A stretch of 64,000 nucleotides of DNA from an uncultured Sinobacteraceae bacterium (GTDB lineage Bacteria > Pseudomonadota > Gammaproteobacteria > Nevskiales > Nevskiaceae). The notes beneath the pieces were generated by a model that searched no databases, had not been told where the DNA came from, and saw only the letters and a list, made by a program, of their open reading frames with translations. Made by a program: the position numbers and the translations under genes. Positions 8,066-19,298 of this stretch are shown here, one piece after another (position 1 is the stretch's first letter; every line of letters starts with the position of its first letter). The stretch lies in assembly GCA_903822975.1 (NCBI GenBank), contig CAIJRD010000002.1:1-64000 (forward strand). The letters run 5' to 3'.

Positions 8066-9295
8066 TTAACTGGGCAGGGCAATCCAAGGCAAAACCTCGC
8101 CGCTCGCCACCGGACTATCCCCGGCAGTCACGCGCACCAGCACGCGTGCAACGGCGAGGTTGCCCAGCATGTGCGAATCCTGGTTGGCGAGCGGACGCAG
8201 CAGAACGCGACCATCGCCTGCGTCGTGTAGCGCCATTCGCAGCAGTCGCTCCCGGCGCGGGTCGCGCTCGACGGCGCTTTCGAGCACGCCGCTGCGCCAG
8301 CGCGGTGCGGGCTGCTTGATGCCTTCGAGTAGATCGAGGACGCGCGCGACATGCAGGCACAGGCCGATCAGTACGGCGCCGGGATTTCCGGGTAGTGCCA
8401 GCATGGCCAGTGGCCGTGTCTTGCGTTCGCCCACGCCGAACCAGAGCGGCTTGCCGGGCTTTTGCGCGACCTGCCAGAACACCCGGCGCAGTCCGAGTTT
8501 TTCGGCCGTGGCCGGCAGATGATCGTGATCGCCCACCGATGCGCCACCGGCACTCAAGACCAGGTCGGCTTGGTCGAATGCCTGATCCAGCGCCCGCTCG
8601 ACCGCCTCGGGTCGGTCGCCGACGTGATCTGCGGCTGCGACGTCGTAGCCCCAGCCACGCAACACGGCGCGCATCATCGGGCCATTGCTGTCGTGAATTT
8701 CGCCAAGACGCAAAGGCGTGCCGATCGGGCGCAGTTCATCGCCGGTGGTGAGCAGACGAATGCGCGGTCGGCGATGCACCGCCACTTCCGAAATCGAAGC
8801 ATTGGCCAATGCGGCGAGTAGGCCGGCATCGATGCGGCTGCCGGCTTCGGCCACGAGAGTGCCGCTGCGAAGTTCTTCGGCGCGGCGGCGGATGTTGATA
8901 TGCGCGGGCCAGGGGGCGGTGAACAGCAGCGCGTCGCCGTCGCGCGTGGCGCGTTCCTGCGGAATCATCGCGTCGGCACCGGCCGGTAGCGGCGCACCGG
9001 TGAAGATGCGCGCCGCGGTCGCGGGTGCGAGCGACGGCAACGCATCGGTGCCTTTCGCTGCGAGGTGCAGTGGCAGTGGTAGTCGAACCGGGCGCTGCGG
9101 CGTGGCCTCGGCGACGTCGGCCGCCCGAAACGTATAACCGTCCATCGCGCTCTGGTCGAATCGCGGCAAGTCGGTCGGCGAGTACACGGCCTGCGCCAAG
9201 CTGCGTCCGTGCGCTTCGATCAGCGCGATCGACTCAGTCGGCAGTGCGCGCAATTCGCGAACGTAGGCGGCGAGTGCGTCGTCGATGCTGATCAT
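8066..9295 (-). CDS. moeA: Molybdopterin molybdenumtransferase MoeA
   Basis: A 409-residue MoeA, which inserts molybdate into adenylylated molybdopterin to make Moco, needed for example by nitrate reductase. Recognisable segments: DLPRFDQSAMDGYTF near residue 50, FTGAPLPAGADAMIPQE, LLTTGDEL, IHDSNGPMM, SAGGASVGDHD and the ALPGNPGAVLIG motif. ATG 9295 is chosen (MISIDDAL start); a frame open to 9676 runs antisense-like through mobA and lacks homology. The start overlaps the mobA stop (ATGA), so moeA is translationally coupled as the third gene of nadB-mobA-moeA. Confidence 0.93.
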   Translation of the reverse strand: MISIDDALAAYVRELRALPTESIALIEAHGRSLAQAVYSPTDLPRFDQSAMDGYTFRAADVAEATPQRPVRLPLPLHLAAKGTDALPSLAPATAARIFTGAPLPAGADAMIPQERATRDGDALLFTAPWPAHINIRRRAEELRSGTLVAEAGSRIDAGLLAALANASISEVAVHRRPRIRLLTTGDELRPIGTPLRLGEIHDSNGPMMRAVLRGWGYDVAAADHVGDRPEAVERALDQAFDQADLVLSAGGASVGDHDHLPATAEKLGLRRVFWQVAQKPGKPLWFGVGERKTRPLAMLALPGNPGAVLIGLCLHVARVLDLLEGIKQPAPRWRSGVLESAVERDPRRERLLRMALHDAGDGRVLLRPLANQDSHMLGNLAVARVLVRVTAGDSPVASGEVLPWIALPS

Positions 9296-9897
9296 GCGCG
9301 CTTGTGCTCCGCAACCTGGCGCTCGGCCAGAATCCATTCCTCGAAGGTGTTCAGGCTCCACGACCAGGTCGGCATGTCTCTGCAGTCGGCGACTGCCGGG
9401 CGATGTCGTCGGAACCAGTCGCGCGGCGTTCGGCCTCCGCCGCCCAGATAGCTGCGCAGGTCGTCGCGCAAATTTCGGGCGAGCAGGCAGCACAAGGGTT
9501 GCGGGCCATGCCCGTCGTCGACGTAGGCCAGCACGCTGCCGGGTGGCGTGAGTCGCGCGCGACTCAGCCGCGCTACCAGGTCGAGTGGCAGCAGCGGTGC
9601 GTCGCCCGGCACGCAAAGCACGTCGTCGGTGGTGGCGGCATCCAGCCCGGCCAATAGCCCGGCCAGCGGACCGCAATCGATGAAAGCACCGTCGTCGACC
9701 AGGATCGGGGCGTAGGGCTCATACAGTTCGCGATGGCGATTGACGCTGATGATGACGCTGCCAACCTGTGGCGCGATCCGCTGCAGCAGCCGCTCGATCA
9801 GCGGTGTGTCGACAAAGTGCCGCAGCGGCTTGTCGATGCCGCCGAGGCGGGTGGCGCTGCCGCCGCAAAGAATCAGAGCGGTCGGCTTCGCGCTCAC
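9292..9897 (-). CDS. mobA: Molybdenum cofactor guanylyltransferase MobA
   Basis: A 201-residue nucleotidyltransferase that converts Moco to the guanine dinucleotide form. The N-terminal [18 protein letters not shown] is the GTP-binding GGxSxRxGxdK signature with an Ala/Thr variation, and PGDAPLLP matches the metal-binding GDxP segment. GTG 9897 overlaps the nadB stop as GTGA; the longer open frame to 10155 lies inside nadB and is not used. It ends in a 4-bp overlap with moeA. Presence beside nitrate uptake genes fits a need for a molybdenum nitrate reductase, which is not in the window. Confidence 0.88.
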   Translation of the reverse strand: MSAKPTALILCGGSATRLGGIDKPLRHFVDTPLIERLLQRIAPQVGSVIISVNRHRELYEPYAPILVDDGAFIDCGPLAGLLAGLDAATTDDVLCVPGDAPLLPLDLVARLSRARLTPPGSVLAYVDDGHGPQPLCCLLARNLRDDLRSYLGGGGRTPRDWFRRHRPAVADCRDMPTWSWSLNTFEEWILAERQVAEHKRA

Positions 9898-11483
9898 GGC
9901 ACCAGGACGGTCGGCGCGGCGACGTCGTCGGTTTGTGGAAAGTCGGAGGTGAAGTGCAGGCCGCGGCTTTCGCGACGCTCCAGCGCCGAGCGCACGATCA
10001 ACTCGGCGACCGTCACCAGATTGCGCAGCTCGATCAGATGATGCGTGACGCGGTAATGCCGATAGAACTCGACGATTTCGCGACGCAGCAGGTCGACGCG
10101 GTGCTGTGCGCGCAACAGGCGCTTGGTGGTGCGGACAATGCCGACGTAGTCCCACATGAAAGTGCGCAGCTCGAGCCAGTTGTGGCTGACGACGACATCC
10201 TCATCCGAATTCGAGACGCGCGATTCGTCCCAGGGCCGCAGCGCGGGCGGTTCCGCCATTTGCGGCAGCTCGCGGATCAAGTCGTTGGCGGCAGCGTCGG
10301 CGAACACCAGACATTCCAGCAGCGAATTGCTGGCCAGACGATTGGCGCCGTGCAGGCCGGTGCAGGCGACTTCTCCGGCCGCGTACAGGCCGGCGACATC
10401 GGTGCGCGCGTTGAGGTCGGTGACGACCCCGCCACAGGTGAAGTGCGCCGAAGGCACCACCGGAATCGGCTCCTGGGTGATGTCGAGCCCGAGGCTGAGG
10501 CAGTGCTGGTAGATCGACGGAAAATGTGCGCGGATGAAATCCGCCGGCTTGTGGCTGATGTCCAGCAATACGTGCTTGATGCCGAGCCGTTTCATCTCGT
10601 GATCGATCGCACGCGCAACGATGTCTCGCGGTGCCAGTTCGGCGCGTTCGTCGAAGCGTGGCATGAAGCGCTCGCCATCCGGCAACTTCAGCAGTGCGCC
10701 TTCGCCGCGCAGCGCTTCGGAGATCAGGAACGAGCGCGAGTCACGGTGGTACAGCGTGGTCGGATGAAACTGCATGAATTCCATGTTCGCGACGCGGCAA
10801 CCGGCACGCCAGGCCATCGCGATGCCATCACCAGACGCACCGAACTGGTTGGTCGAATACAGGTAAACCTGATTGGCGCCGCCGGTTGCGAGAATCACCG
10901 CCTTGGCGCGAAAGGTTTCGACCCGGCCACTGCGACGATCCAGCAGATAGGCGCCGAGCACGCGCTTGTTCGGTTTATCGATGATCAGATCGAGTGCCAC
11001 GCACTGCTCGCGCGCATGGATGTTCGGATGCGCGGCGGCGAGGCCGGCGAGCGTGGTTTCCACCGCACGGCCGGTGGCATCGGCTGCGTGCACGATCCGG
11101 CGATGACTGTGGCCACCTTCGCGGGTCAAGTGCAGCCGCTGGCCGCGTTGTTCGCCCTCGGCCTGCGTGAACACCACACCTTGCTCGACCAACCATTCGA
11201 TGCAGGCCGGTCCGCGCTCGACCGTGAAACGCACCGCCGCCTCGTCGCACAGCCCGGCGCCGGCGACCAGCGTGTCCCGCACGTGCGCCTCGACCGAATC
11301 GTCTTCGTCGAGCACCGCCGAAATTCCGCCCTGTGCCCACAATGTGCTGCCGCCGGCGAGGGTGCCCTTGGACACCACACAGACCTTGATTCCCGCCTGG
11401 GCCAAGCGCAGGCCAGCCGACAGGCCGGCAGCGCCGCTGCCAAGAATGAGCACGTCGGCGGATGCAACTACGGGAGAAGTCAC
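9894..11483 (-). CDS. nadB: L-aspartate oxidase NadB
   Basis: A 529-residue FAD enzyme that oxidises L-aspartate to iminoaspartate, the first step of de novo NAD synthesis. The N-terminal dinucleotide motif [14 protein letters not shown] (about residues 16-29), [11 protein letters not shown] substrate segment, [12 protein letters not shown] active-site region and the C-terminal [22 protein letters not shown]-contact motif are all present. Full length for the family. It is the first gene of a minus-strand set with mobA and moeA, divergent from rpoE with about 175 bp between them. Confidence 0.95.
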   Translation of the reverse strand: MTSPVVASADVLILGSGAAGLSAGLRLAQAGIKVCVVSKGTLAGGSTLWAQGGISAVLDEDDSVEAHVRDTLVAGAGLCDEAAVRFTVERGPACIEWLVEQGVVFTQAEGEQRGQRLHLTREGGHSHRRIVHAADATGRAVETTLAGLAAAHPNIHAREQCVALDLIIDKPNKRVLGAYLLDRRSGRVETFRAKAVILATGGANQVYLYSTNQFGASGDGIAMAWRAGCRVANMEFMQFHPTTLYHRDSRSFLISEALRGEGALLKLPDGERFMPRFDERAELAPRDIVARAIDHEMKRLGIKHVLLDISHKPADFIRAHFPSIYQHCLSLGLDITQEPIPVVPSAHFTCGGVVTDLNARTDVAGLYAAGEVACTGLHGANRLASNSLLECLVFADAAANDLIRELPQMAEPPALRPWDESRVSNSDEDVVVSHNWLELRTFMWDYVGIVRTTKRLLRAQHRVDLLRREIVEFYRHYRVTHHLIELRNLVTVAELIVRSALERRESRGLHFTSDFPQTDDVAAPTVLVP

Positions 11484-11658
11484 GGATCGGGGGGCGCTTT
11501 ATTCGTAAGGATTTGTTCAGCGGCGTTCGGATCGAGCTTGTTACAATGGCTTTCGAGTCACAACCGAAGTGCCGCACAGCGTCGTGAAGGGCAGCGGGAG
11601 TTTATCCGGATTTCAAGCTGCCGGCTCCAATGATGGGCCTTGCGGGACAGATGCAGGA

Positions 11659-12231
11659 ATGAGCGAACAACAAACAGACGAACAATTAGTCGCTCTCGCC
11701 CAGGAAGGCAACCAGCGCGCATTTGAACTGCTGGTGCGCAAGTATCAGCACAAGATCGTGCAACTCGTCAGCCGCATCGTAGGCGAGGGCGACGGTCCCG
11801 ACGTCGCGCAGGACACCTTCATCAAGGCCTTCCGCGCGCTCAACGGCTTCCGCGGACAGAGCGCTTTCTATACCTGGCTTTACCGGATCGGGATCAACAC
11901 TGCCAAGAATCACCTGGTCTCGCGCGGTCGCCGGCCGGCCAACCAGGACATCGACATCGTCGATGCCGAGCAATACGGCCATACCGAGCAGCTCAGCGAT
12001 GTCGACACGCCCGAATCGATGCTGCTGTCGGACGAAATCAAGGTCAAAGTTGCCGAAGTCATCAGCAAGCTGCCGACGGATCTGCGCCAGGCGATCACGC
12101 TGCGCGAACTCGAGGGGCTCAGTTACGAGGAAATCGCCGAAGTCATGGAGTGCCCGATCGGGACCGTTCGCTCGCGCATTTTCCGCGCGCGCGAGGCGAT
12201 CGACGCGGTGGTGCAACCCTTGCTTGACTAA
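11659..12231 (+). CDS. rpoE: Envelope-stress sigma factor RpoE/AlgU
   Basis: A 190-residue ECF sigma factor. Region 2 (VRKYQHKIVQLVSRIV, DVAQDTFIKAFRALNGFRG, FYTWLYRIGINTAKNHL) and region 4 (LRELEGLSYEEIAEVMECP, GTVRSRIFRARE) are intact and closely match RpoE/AlgU. It directs RNA polymerase to envelope-stress promoters and is held at the membrane by RseA. ATG 11659 gives the canonical MSEQQTDEQLV start; the frame is open back to 11569. A short purine-rich gcagga lies just upstream. Followed by rseA, rseB and mucD. Confidence 0.95.
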   Translation: MSEQQTDEQLVALAQEGNQRAFELLVRKYQHKIVQLVSRIVGEGDGPDVAQDTFIKAFRALNGFRGQSAFYTWLYRIGINTAKNHLVSRGRRPANQDIDIVDAEQYGHTEQLSDVDTPESMLLSDEIKVKVAEVISKLPTDLRQAITLRELEGLSYEEIAEVMECPIGTVRSRIFRAREAIDAVVQPLLD

Positions 12232-12281
12232 GCGGGAAGTAAGACTGACCGGTACAAGGTAAATTTTACCTAACCGACCCG

Positions 12282-12309
12282 GGAACTTTATTCTTTACTA
12301 GCGGTTAAT
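12282..12309 (+). promoter_or_regulatory. Possible sigma-E promoter before rseA
   Basis: The -35-like element GGAACTT at 12282-12288 matches the RpoE consensus exactly; a weak -10-like ttaat lies 16 bp downstream. It sits in the rpoE-rseA gap, so it could give extra feedback transcription of the anti-sigma factor. The poor -10 keeps confidence low. Confidence 0.4.
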
Positions 12310-12350
12310 ACATCACTATGGTCAGCAACATAACTCGGTCGGGTGACGCT

Positions 12351-13073
12351 ATGGCGGAAGAATTGGTTTCGGCACTGTTGGATGGTGAGTGCAGTGCCGC
12401 GGAGATTCGTCGTCTGCTGGACGAAACCGCCACATCTCCGCAGCTTATGCAGCAGTACAGCCGCATGAACCTGGTCCGGGAAGCGCTTTCCGGCAAGCCG
12501 ATGTCGCGCGCCGTGCAGCTCGATTCCGACCAGTTCTGCGCCGGCATCATGTCACGCCTGGGCGAGATGGAGCCCGCGAACGTCGCGGCGCCGGCAACGG
12601 CCGTGCCGGCTCAGCCGAAAGTGGTTGCACTGCCGACCCGTCCGCGTCATGCAACCCCGCAGCGCCTGCGCCGCTCACGTCCGCTGATCGGTTGGGCCGC
12701 CGCCGCCTCGTTCACGCTGATCGTGCTGGCCGGGGGGCGCGCCTGGTACGGCAGCGGTTCCGAGCCGGCCGCCACACCGGTGGCCAGTCTGGCCGCCAAC
12801 TCGGGCGGTTCGGAATTGCGCCAGGTGTCGGATACCGGTCTCAATCGCGGTGGTCTGATGCCGGTGTCTGCGCATACCTACAGCAGCAACCAGGTCGAGG
12901 AGCCGACCGAACTGCGTTGGACCCAGCTCGATCCGGATACCGCGCGCGAACTGAACGGTTACATGCTCGAACACAACAACTCGCGCGCCGATCAGGGCAT
13001 GAACGGCGCGCTCGGCTATGCGCGCCTGGCGGCCCGCAATGTGGACTACCGGTCGTCTAACGAGTCGCACTAA
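12351..13073 (+). CDS. rseA: Anti-sigma-E factor RseA/MucA
   Basis: A 240-residue anti-sigma factor. The N-terminal cytoplasmic domain (ELVSALLDGECSAAEIRRLL, residues 3-22) matches the RseA sigma-binding domain; one transmembrane segment follows near residues 111-128 (WAAAASFTLIVLAGGRAW), then a periplasmic tail that would be cut by DegS/RseP-type proteases to release RpoE. ATG 12351 is preferred because the homologous domain starts there; ATG 12318 would add 11 residues and lie within a few bases of the putative promoter. It abuts rseB directly. Confidence 0.85.
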   Translation: MAEELVSALLDGECSAAEIRRLLDETATSPQLMQQYSRMNLVREALSGKPMSRAVQLDSDQFCAGIMSRLGEMEPANVAAPATAVPAQPKVVALPTRPRHATPQRLRRSRPLIGWAAAASFTLIVLAGGRAWYGSGSEPAATPVASLAANSGGSELRQVSDTGLNRGGLMPVSAHTYSSNQVEEPTELRWTQLDPDTARELNGYMLEHNNSRADQGMNGALGYARLAARNVDYRSSNESH

Positions 13074-14114
13074 ATGAAGGCTGTGTTTCTCTGCGCGGGC
13101 GCCTTCGGGCTCGCCGCCGCGCAGCAGGTGTGTGCGGATGATGCGGCGTCGAGCCTGACGCGGGCGGCTGACGCCTCGCGCACGGTGACCTACCAGGGCA
13201 TCGCCGTGTATCGCGGGGGCAGCGACCAGTTCGAAGTCTTCAAGGTTCAGCACCGCTTCCAGAACGGCAGTGAGCGCGAACGCATTTTCAACATGACCGG
13301 CGATCCGGTTCAGCTGCTGCGTACCGACGATCGCGTGATCTGGGTGTTGCCGAAGGGCCAGACCGTCACCCGCGAGCGACCGACGCTCAAAGGCGTGCTG
13401 AGCCAGCTGTCGTCAGAGCGCGTATCGCAGCTGGCGGCCTGGTACACCTTTGTCGACGAGGGCAGCAGCCGCGTCGCCGATCGGCCCTGCAACGGCATCA
13501 TGGTGGCGCCGCGCGATGCCTACCGCTTCGGTTACGAAGTCTGGTACGACAAGGAAACGCGCACGCCGCTGAAAATCAGCTTGGTCGGTCCCAAGGGCGA
13601 GATCCTCGAACAGCTGATGTTTACCGAGATCAGCTTCCCGCAGTCGATTCCAGACGCCGCGTTTGAAACCGAGATCGACACCTCGAAATTCAATCTGGTC
13701 ACCAAGAGCGAGCAGCCGGTCAATCTGGCGGCCAAGCCGGATGACGACAGCGGCGCCTCGCAGGTCGCCTTCGGCAGCCTGCCGCCGGGCTTCCAGGTGG
13801 TGTCGCGCGAGCATCGTCCACTGCCGAACGGTCAGCCGGGACAGATGGAACATCTGCTGCTGTCGGATGGCTTGGCCTCGGTTTCGGTATTCAGCGCGAT
13901 CCGCCAGCCGAGCCCCGAAAAAACCTTCAGCGGCATTTCCCATGTGGGTTCGGTGCAGGCCTATGGCCGGATGGTGGGTGACTACCACATCACCATCGTT
14001 GGGGAAGTGCCGTCGCCGACGATCCGCCTGATTGGCGACAACGTCAGTCCGGTGTTCGCCCCGGACCTCAACGGCGCCGCCGTTGCGCCGCCCGCGGTCC
14101 GTAACGGTCCATAA
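13074..14114 (+). CDS. rseB: Periplasmic sigma-E regulator RseB/MucB
   Basis: A 346-residue protein with a signal peptide (about residues 1-21, ending VCA) followed by the two-domain MucB/RseB fold: an N-terminal lipoprotein-like domain (YQGIAVYRGG, VIWVLPKGQTV, YEVWYDKETRTPLK) and a C-terminal domain from about residue 215 (LPPGFQVVSREHRPL, LSDGLASVSVFSA). It binds the periplasmic part of RseA and shields it from proteolysis until envelope signals displace it. The ATG follows the rseA stop codon with no gap. Confidence 0.92.
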   Translation: MKAVFLCAGAFGLAAAQQVCADDAASSLTRAADASRTVTYQGIAVYRGGSDQFEVFKVQHRFQNGSERERIFNMTGDPVQLLRTDDRVIWVLPKGQTVTRERPTLKGVLSQLSSERVSQLAAWYTFVDEGSSRVADRPCNGIMVAPRDAYRFGYEVWYDKETRTPLKISLVGPKGEILEQLMFTEISFPQSIPDAAFETEIDTSKFNLVTKSEQPVNLAAKPDDDSGASQVAFGSLPPGFQVVSREHRPLPNGQPGQMEHLLLSDGLASVSVFSAIRQPSPEKTFSGISHVGSVQAYGRMVGDYHITIVGEVPSPTIRLIGDNVSPVFAPDLNGAAVAPPAVRNGP

Positions 14115-14244
14115 AGGTCCATAACACCGCGCGCGCCCGAGTTGCCGGGCTGCGGCTGACGTGTTCAACTGTTTTCATGTGAAATTTCTGCGGGGTGCGC
14201 GCGCCATGCGCCTGCCCGCGTTGCCGGTTTAGGGAGCTTCTAGC

Positions 14245-15810
14245 ATGCGGGGTCGTCTGTCTCGTTGGATGTGGCCAGCGCTCTGCGCCGCCGTCCTGGT
14301 GTCGGCGTGTGGCGGTCGGAGCAGCGGCAATCTGCCGGATTTTGCCGATCTGGTGCAGCAGGTCAGCCCGTCGGTCGTCAACATCAGCGCGGTGCCGGCC
14401 AACCCCGAACCCCAGGAGCAGGTTCCGGACGACTCGCAAAACAACAACAAGCTGCCCGACTGGCTGCGCAAGTTTCTGGAGCAGCACGGCAAGGGTGAGC
14501 AGGCCCCGCCGGCGGATGGTGATCCGGGTGCGGGCAAGACCCCCGGCGATGCGGCCAGCAATGGCGACGGCCAGGATGGCGGCAGCGACGGGGGCGACGA
14601 AGGCCAAGCGGGCAACGAGCAGTCCCTCGGGTCCGGATTCATTCTCTCGGAAGACGGCTATGTGCTGACCAACCAGCACGTCGTCAAGGATTCCAAAGAA
14701 GTCGTGGTCACCTTGTCGGATCGGCGCCAGCTGCAGGCCACGGTGGTCGGCAGCGACGAGCGCAGCGATATCGCCCTGCTCAAGATCGACGCCAGCGGCT
14801 TGCCGGCGGTAAAGATCGCCGACATCAAGAAGATCCGCGTCGGCGAATGGGTGGTCGCCATCGGCTCACCATTCGGCTTCGATTACACGGTGACCTCGGG
14901 CATCGTCTCGGCCAAGGGCCGCAATCTCGACACCGAGCAATACGTGCCCTTCATCCAGACCGACGCTGCGATCAATCCCGGCAATTCCGGTGGTCCGCTG
15001 TTCAATATGCGCGGTGAAGTGATCGGCGTGAATTCGCAGATTTACAGCCAGACCGGCGGTTTCATGGGTGTGGCGTTCTCGATTCCGATCGACGTCGCCA
15101 CCAAGGTGGCGCGTGAGTTGAAGGACAAGGGCAAGGTCACGCGCGGCTGGCTCGGCGTGGTCGTACAGAAGATCGATCGCAATCTCGCCACCTCGTTCGG
15201 CATGAGCAAGCCGGGCGGGGCGCTGGTCGCGCGCGTGCTGCCGGATAGTCCGGCGCAGCAGTCGGGCGTGAAGGCGGGCGATGTCATCGTGCGCTTCAAC
15301 GGCATCGAACTGGCAACGTCGAGCGAATTGCCGCCGCTGGTCGGCAACAGCACGCCGGGCGATTCCGTCACGCTCGACCTGTTGCGCGACGGCAGGCAGA
15401 TCAAGGTCAAGCTGGAAGTCGGTTCGCTGGAGAACCAGGACCAGGATCAGGCGCAGGATCAGCCGGCGCAGAGTCCGGCGCCTCCGCCGTCGAGCACGCC
15501 GCCGCGCGGTCTCGGCGATTCGGGCAAGCCGCTGGGCCTGACCATAAAGAGCCTCAGCGACGACGAGCGCAAGTCCGCGCGCATCGTCTCCGGCGGCGTC
15601 AAGGTCGCCGGCGTTGCGCCGGGGCCGGCGCGTGACGCCGGCGTGCTGTCGGGCGACGTGATCCTGTCGGTCGCCGGTCAGGACGTCGAGAGTGTCGAGC
15701 GCTACAACGAAGTCATCGGCCGTTTGACGCCGGGTCAAACGGTGCCGATGCTGGTGCAGCGCGACGGCGCGCCGCTGTTCCTGGCGCTGCAGGTGCCGCC
15801 GAAATCCTGA
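14245..15810 (+). CDS. mucD: Periplasmic serine protease MucD/DegP type, putative lipoprotein
   Basis: A 521-residue HtrA-family protease for misfolded envelope proteins. The catalytic triad is visible as His145 (LTNQHVV), Asp175 (RSDIALLK) and Ser248 (NPGNSGGPL). Two PDZ domains follow at about residues 300-390 and 430-515. The N-terminal hydrophobic stretch ends in VSAC (Cys22), a lipobox, so it may be lipid-anchored rather than free in the periplasm, which is unusual for MucD. An Asp/Gly/Asn-rich linker (about 55-125) is inserted before the protease domain and is longer than usual. It closes the rpoE-rseA-rseB-mucD stress cluster. Confidence 0.93.
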   Translation: MRGRLSRWMWPALCAAVLVSACGGRSSGNLPDFADLVQQVSPSVVNISAVPANPEPQEQVPDDSQNNNKLPDWLRKFLEQHGKGEQAPPADGDPGAGKTPGDAASNGDGQDGGSDGGDEGQAGNEQSLGSGFILSEDGYVLTNQHVVKDSKEVVVTLSDRRQLQATVVGSDERSDIALLKIDASGLPAVKIADIKKIRVGEWVVAIGSPFGFDYTVTSGIVSAKGRNLDTEQYVPFIQTDAAINPGNSGGPLFNMRGEVIGVNSQIYSQTGGFMGVAFSIPIDVATKVARELKDKGKVTRGWLGVVVQKIDRNLATSFGMSKPGGALVARVLPDSPAQQSGVKAGDVIVRFNGIELATSSELPPLVGNSTPGDSVTLDLLRDGRQIKVKLEVGSLENQDQDQAQDQPAQSPAPPPSSTPPRGLGDSGKPLGLTIKSLSDDERKSARIVSGGVKVAGVAPGPARDAGVLSGDVILSVAGQDVESVERYNEVIGRLTPGQTVPMLVQRDGAPLFLALQVPPKS

Positions 15811-16103
15811 TGGCGTCGGCGCCCGCGAGTGTACCGGCAGCGGTGTCGCCGGCCGGCTGGCGGCTGCTGAGCCGCCCGGGCTGTCATCTGTGCGACGAGT
15901 TCAGCGATGAACTGCTGACCGCCTTTCCGAGCCTGTCGTCGCTGCTCAAGTGGGTCGACGTCGACAGTCGCGACGATTGGCGCGCACGTTTCGGCCGCAC
16001 TATCCCGGTGCTGCTCGATCCTTCCCAACAGGCCGTGTGCGAGACCTTTTTCGACCGCGCGGCAGTTGCCGCGGCACTGGCCCGCAACCGCGTTGTCGAA
16101 TAA
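15810..16103 (+). CDS. Glutaredoxin-like (DUF836) protein
   Basis: A 97-residue small thioredoxin-fold protein with the active-site-like SRPGCHLCDEF near residues 21-31 and the cis-Pro region TIPVLLD. DUF836 members are found between mucD and lepA in several gammaproteobacteria; their substrate is not established. The start codon shares one base with the mucD stop (TGATG), suggesting coupled translation. Confidence 0.8.
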   Translation: MASAPASVPAAVSPAGWRLLSRPGCHLCDEFSDELLTAFPSLSSLLKWVDVDSRDDWRARFGRTIPVLLDPSQQAVCETFFDRAAVAAALARNRVVE

Positions 16104-16211
16104 GCGTGGTCGCCCAGCTTGCGGCCGGCCGCTGCGCCTACCGCAAGCCTTTCTTTCCGAGCAGCCAAAGCCTACCGCCGCTATACTTCGCGGCCATTTT
16201 CCCGTGCCCGC

Positions 16212-18026
<1,815 letters not shown>

Positions 18027-18057
18027 AACCTAACACGCACGCATAGGCGTTACCGTC

Positions 18058-18825
18058 ATGTTCAATCTGATCCTTACCGTACTCACCGCAGTTACCGGCC
18101 TGGTCTGGCTGGTCGACAAGTTGTTCCTGGCCAAGCCGCGCGCAGCTCGTGGCGAGGAGCTGCGACAGAATTCGGCGCTGGAGTTCTGCACCAGCCTGTT
18201 CCCGGTGATTCTCGCGGTATTCGTGGTGCGCTCCTTCCTGTTCGAGCCGTTCCGTATTCCATCGGGTTCGATGATCCCGACGCTGCACATCGGCGACTTC
18301 ATCCTGGTCAACAAATTCGGCTATGGCCTGCGCTGTCCGGTCGGTGGTTGCAAGCTGGTCGATATCGGCGAGCCCAAGCGCGGCGATGTCGTCGTGTTCC
18401 GCTATCCGGCGGCCAGCAAGGACGATCCGAACTACGGCAACGACTTCATCAAGCGCGTGATCGGCGTGCCCGGCGACCACATCACCTATGTGGATCACGT
18501 GATGACGGTCAACGGCGAGCGCATCAACACCACCATCGACGGCGTCGATGCGAACGATGGTTTCACGCGGCGTTCGATCGAGAACCTGAGCGGTGTCGAG
18601 CACGTGATCCTGACGCGACCGGACATTCCGGGTAAGGATGCCGACGTCACCGTGCCGGCCGGCTCCTATTTCATGATGGGCGACAACCGCGACGGCTCGA
18701 ACGACAGCCGCTACTGGGGCTTTGTGCCGGAAGCCAATCTGAAAGGTCGCGCCGTGGTGATCTGGATGAGCTGGGGCGAACACCTGAAGCCGGAGTTTTC
18801 GCGCTTCGGCACGCTGATCCATTAA
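18058..18825 (+). CDS. lepB: Signal peptidase I
   Basis: A 255-residue inner-membrane protease that removes signal peptides from exported proteins. Two N-terminal transmembrane segments (about residues 2-20 and 47-62) precede the catalytic Ser71 (IPSGSMIPTL) and Lys132 (DFIKRVIG); the box E motif MMGDNRDGSNDSR is present. Length is typical. It lies between lepA and the DUF4845 gene, as in many gammaproteobacteria. Confidence 0.95.
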   Translation: MFNLILTVLTAVTGLVWLVDKLFLAKPRAARGEELRQNSALEFCTSLFPVILAVFVVRSFLFEPFRIPSGSMIPTLHIGDFILVNKFGYGLRCPVGGCKLVDIGEPKRGDVVVFRYPAASKDDPNYGNDFIKRVIGVPGDHITYVDHVMTVNGERINTTIDGVDANDGFTRRSIENLSGVEHVILTRPDIPGKDADVTVPAGSYFMMGDNRDGSNDSRYWGFVPEANLKGRAVVIWMSWGEHLKPEFSRFGTLIH

Positions 18826-18911
18826 GATTCCGAGCGCAGGCGCCAACGATTCGAACGTCGGTTGTCGTTCGGCGGATGCGCGCTAACGTGCAAGGGTGCG
18901 GAGGCACAGGT

Positions 18912-19298
18912 ATGAACATGCGGCGTCAGCAGCGCGGTCTGGGATTCTGGGGTCTGCTGTTCGTGCTCGCCGTCGGCGGCTTCGCCGCGCTGGTGTTGAT
19001 CAAGTGCGTGCCGATCTACATCAACGAAATGGCCGTGACCCGCGCGGTTCACGATGTCGCCTCCAAGAACACCGCCAGCGATGGCGAAGTCGATGTTGCG
19101 GCGATCCGCGATTCACTGCAACGGCGCTGGGACATCGACTACATCAACCGCATCGAACCGAAAGACATCAAGGTGGTGCGCGACGAGCATGGCCTCAAGC
19201 TGTCGTACGAGTACGAAGCGCGCGAGCACCTGTTCTACAACATCTTCATCGTCATTCACTTCGCGGAAGATATCCCGATCCGCGGCAGCGTCGGTTGA
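18912..19298 (+). CDS. DUF4845 membrane protein
   Basis: A 128-residue protein of unknown function with one N-terminal transmembrane segment (GFWGLLFVLAVGGFAALVLI, about residues 8-27) and a pilin-like soluble part. The family is regularly encoded between lepB and rnc, as here. ATG 18912 is preferred over earlier starts because a GGAGG ribosome site lies 8 nt upstream. Its stop overlaps the rnc start (TTGA). Confidence 0.82.
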   Translation: MNMRRQQRGLGFWGLLFVLAVGGFAALVLIKCVPIYINEMAVTRAVHDVASKNTASDGEVDVAAIRDSLQRRWDIDYINRIEPKDIKVVRDEHGLKLSYEYEAREHLFYNIFIVIHFAEDIPIRGSVG

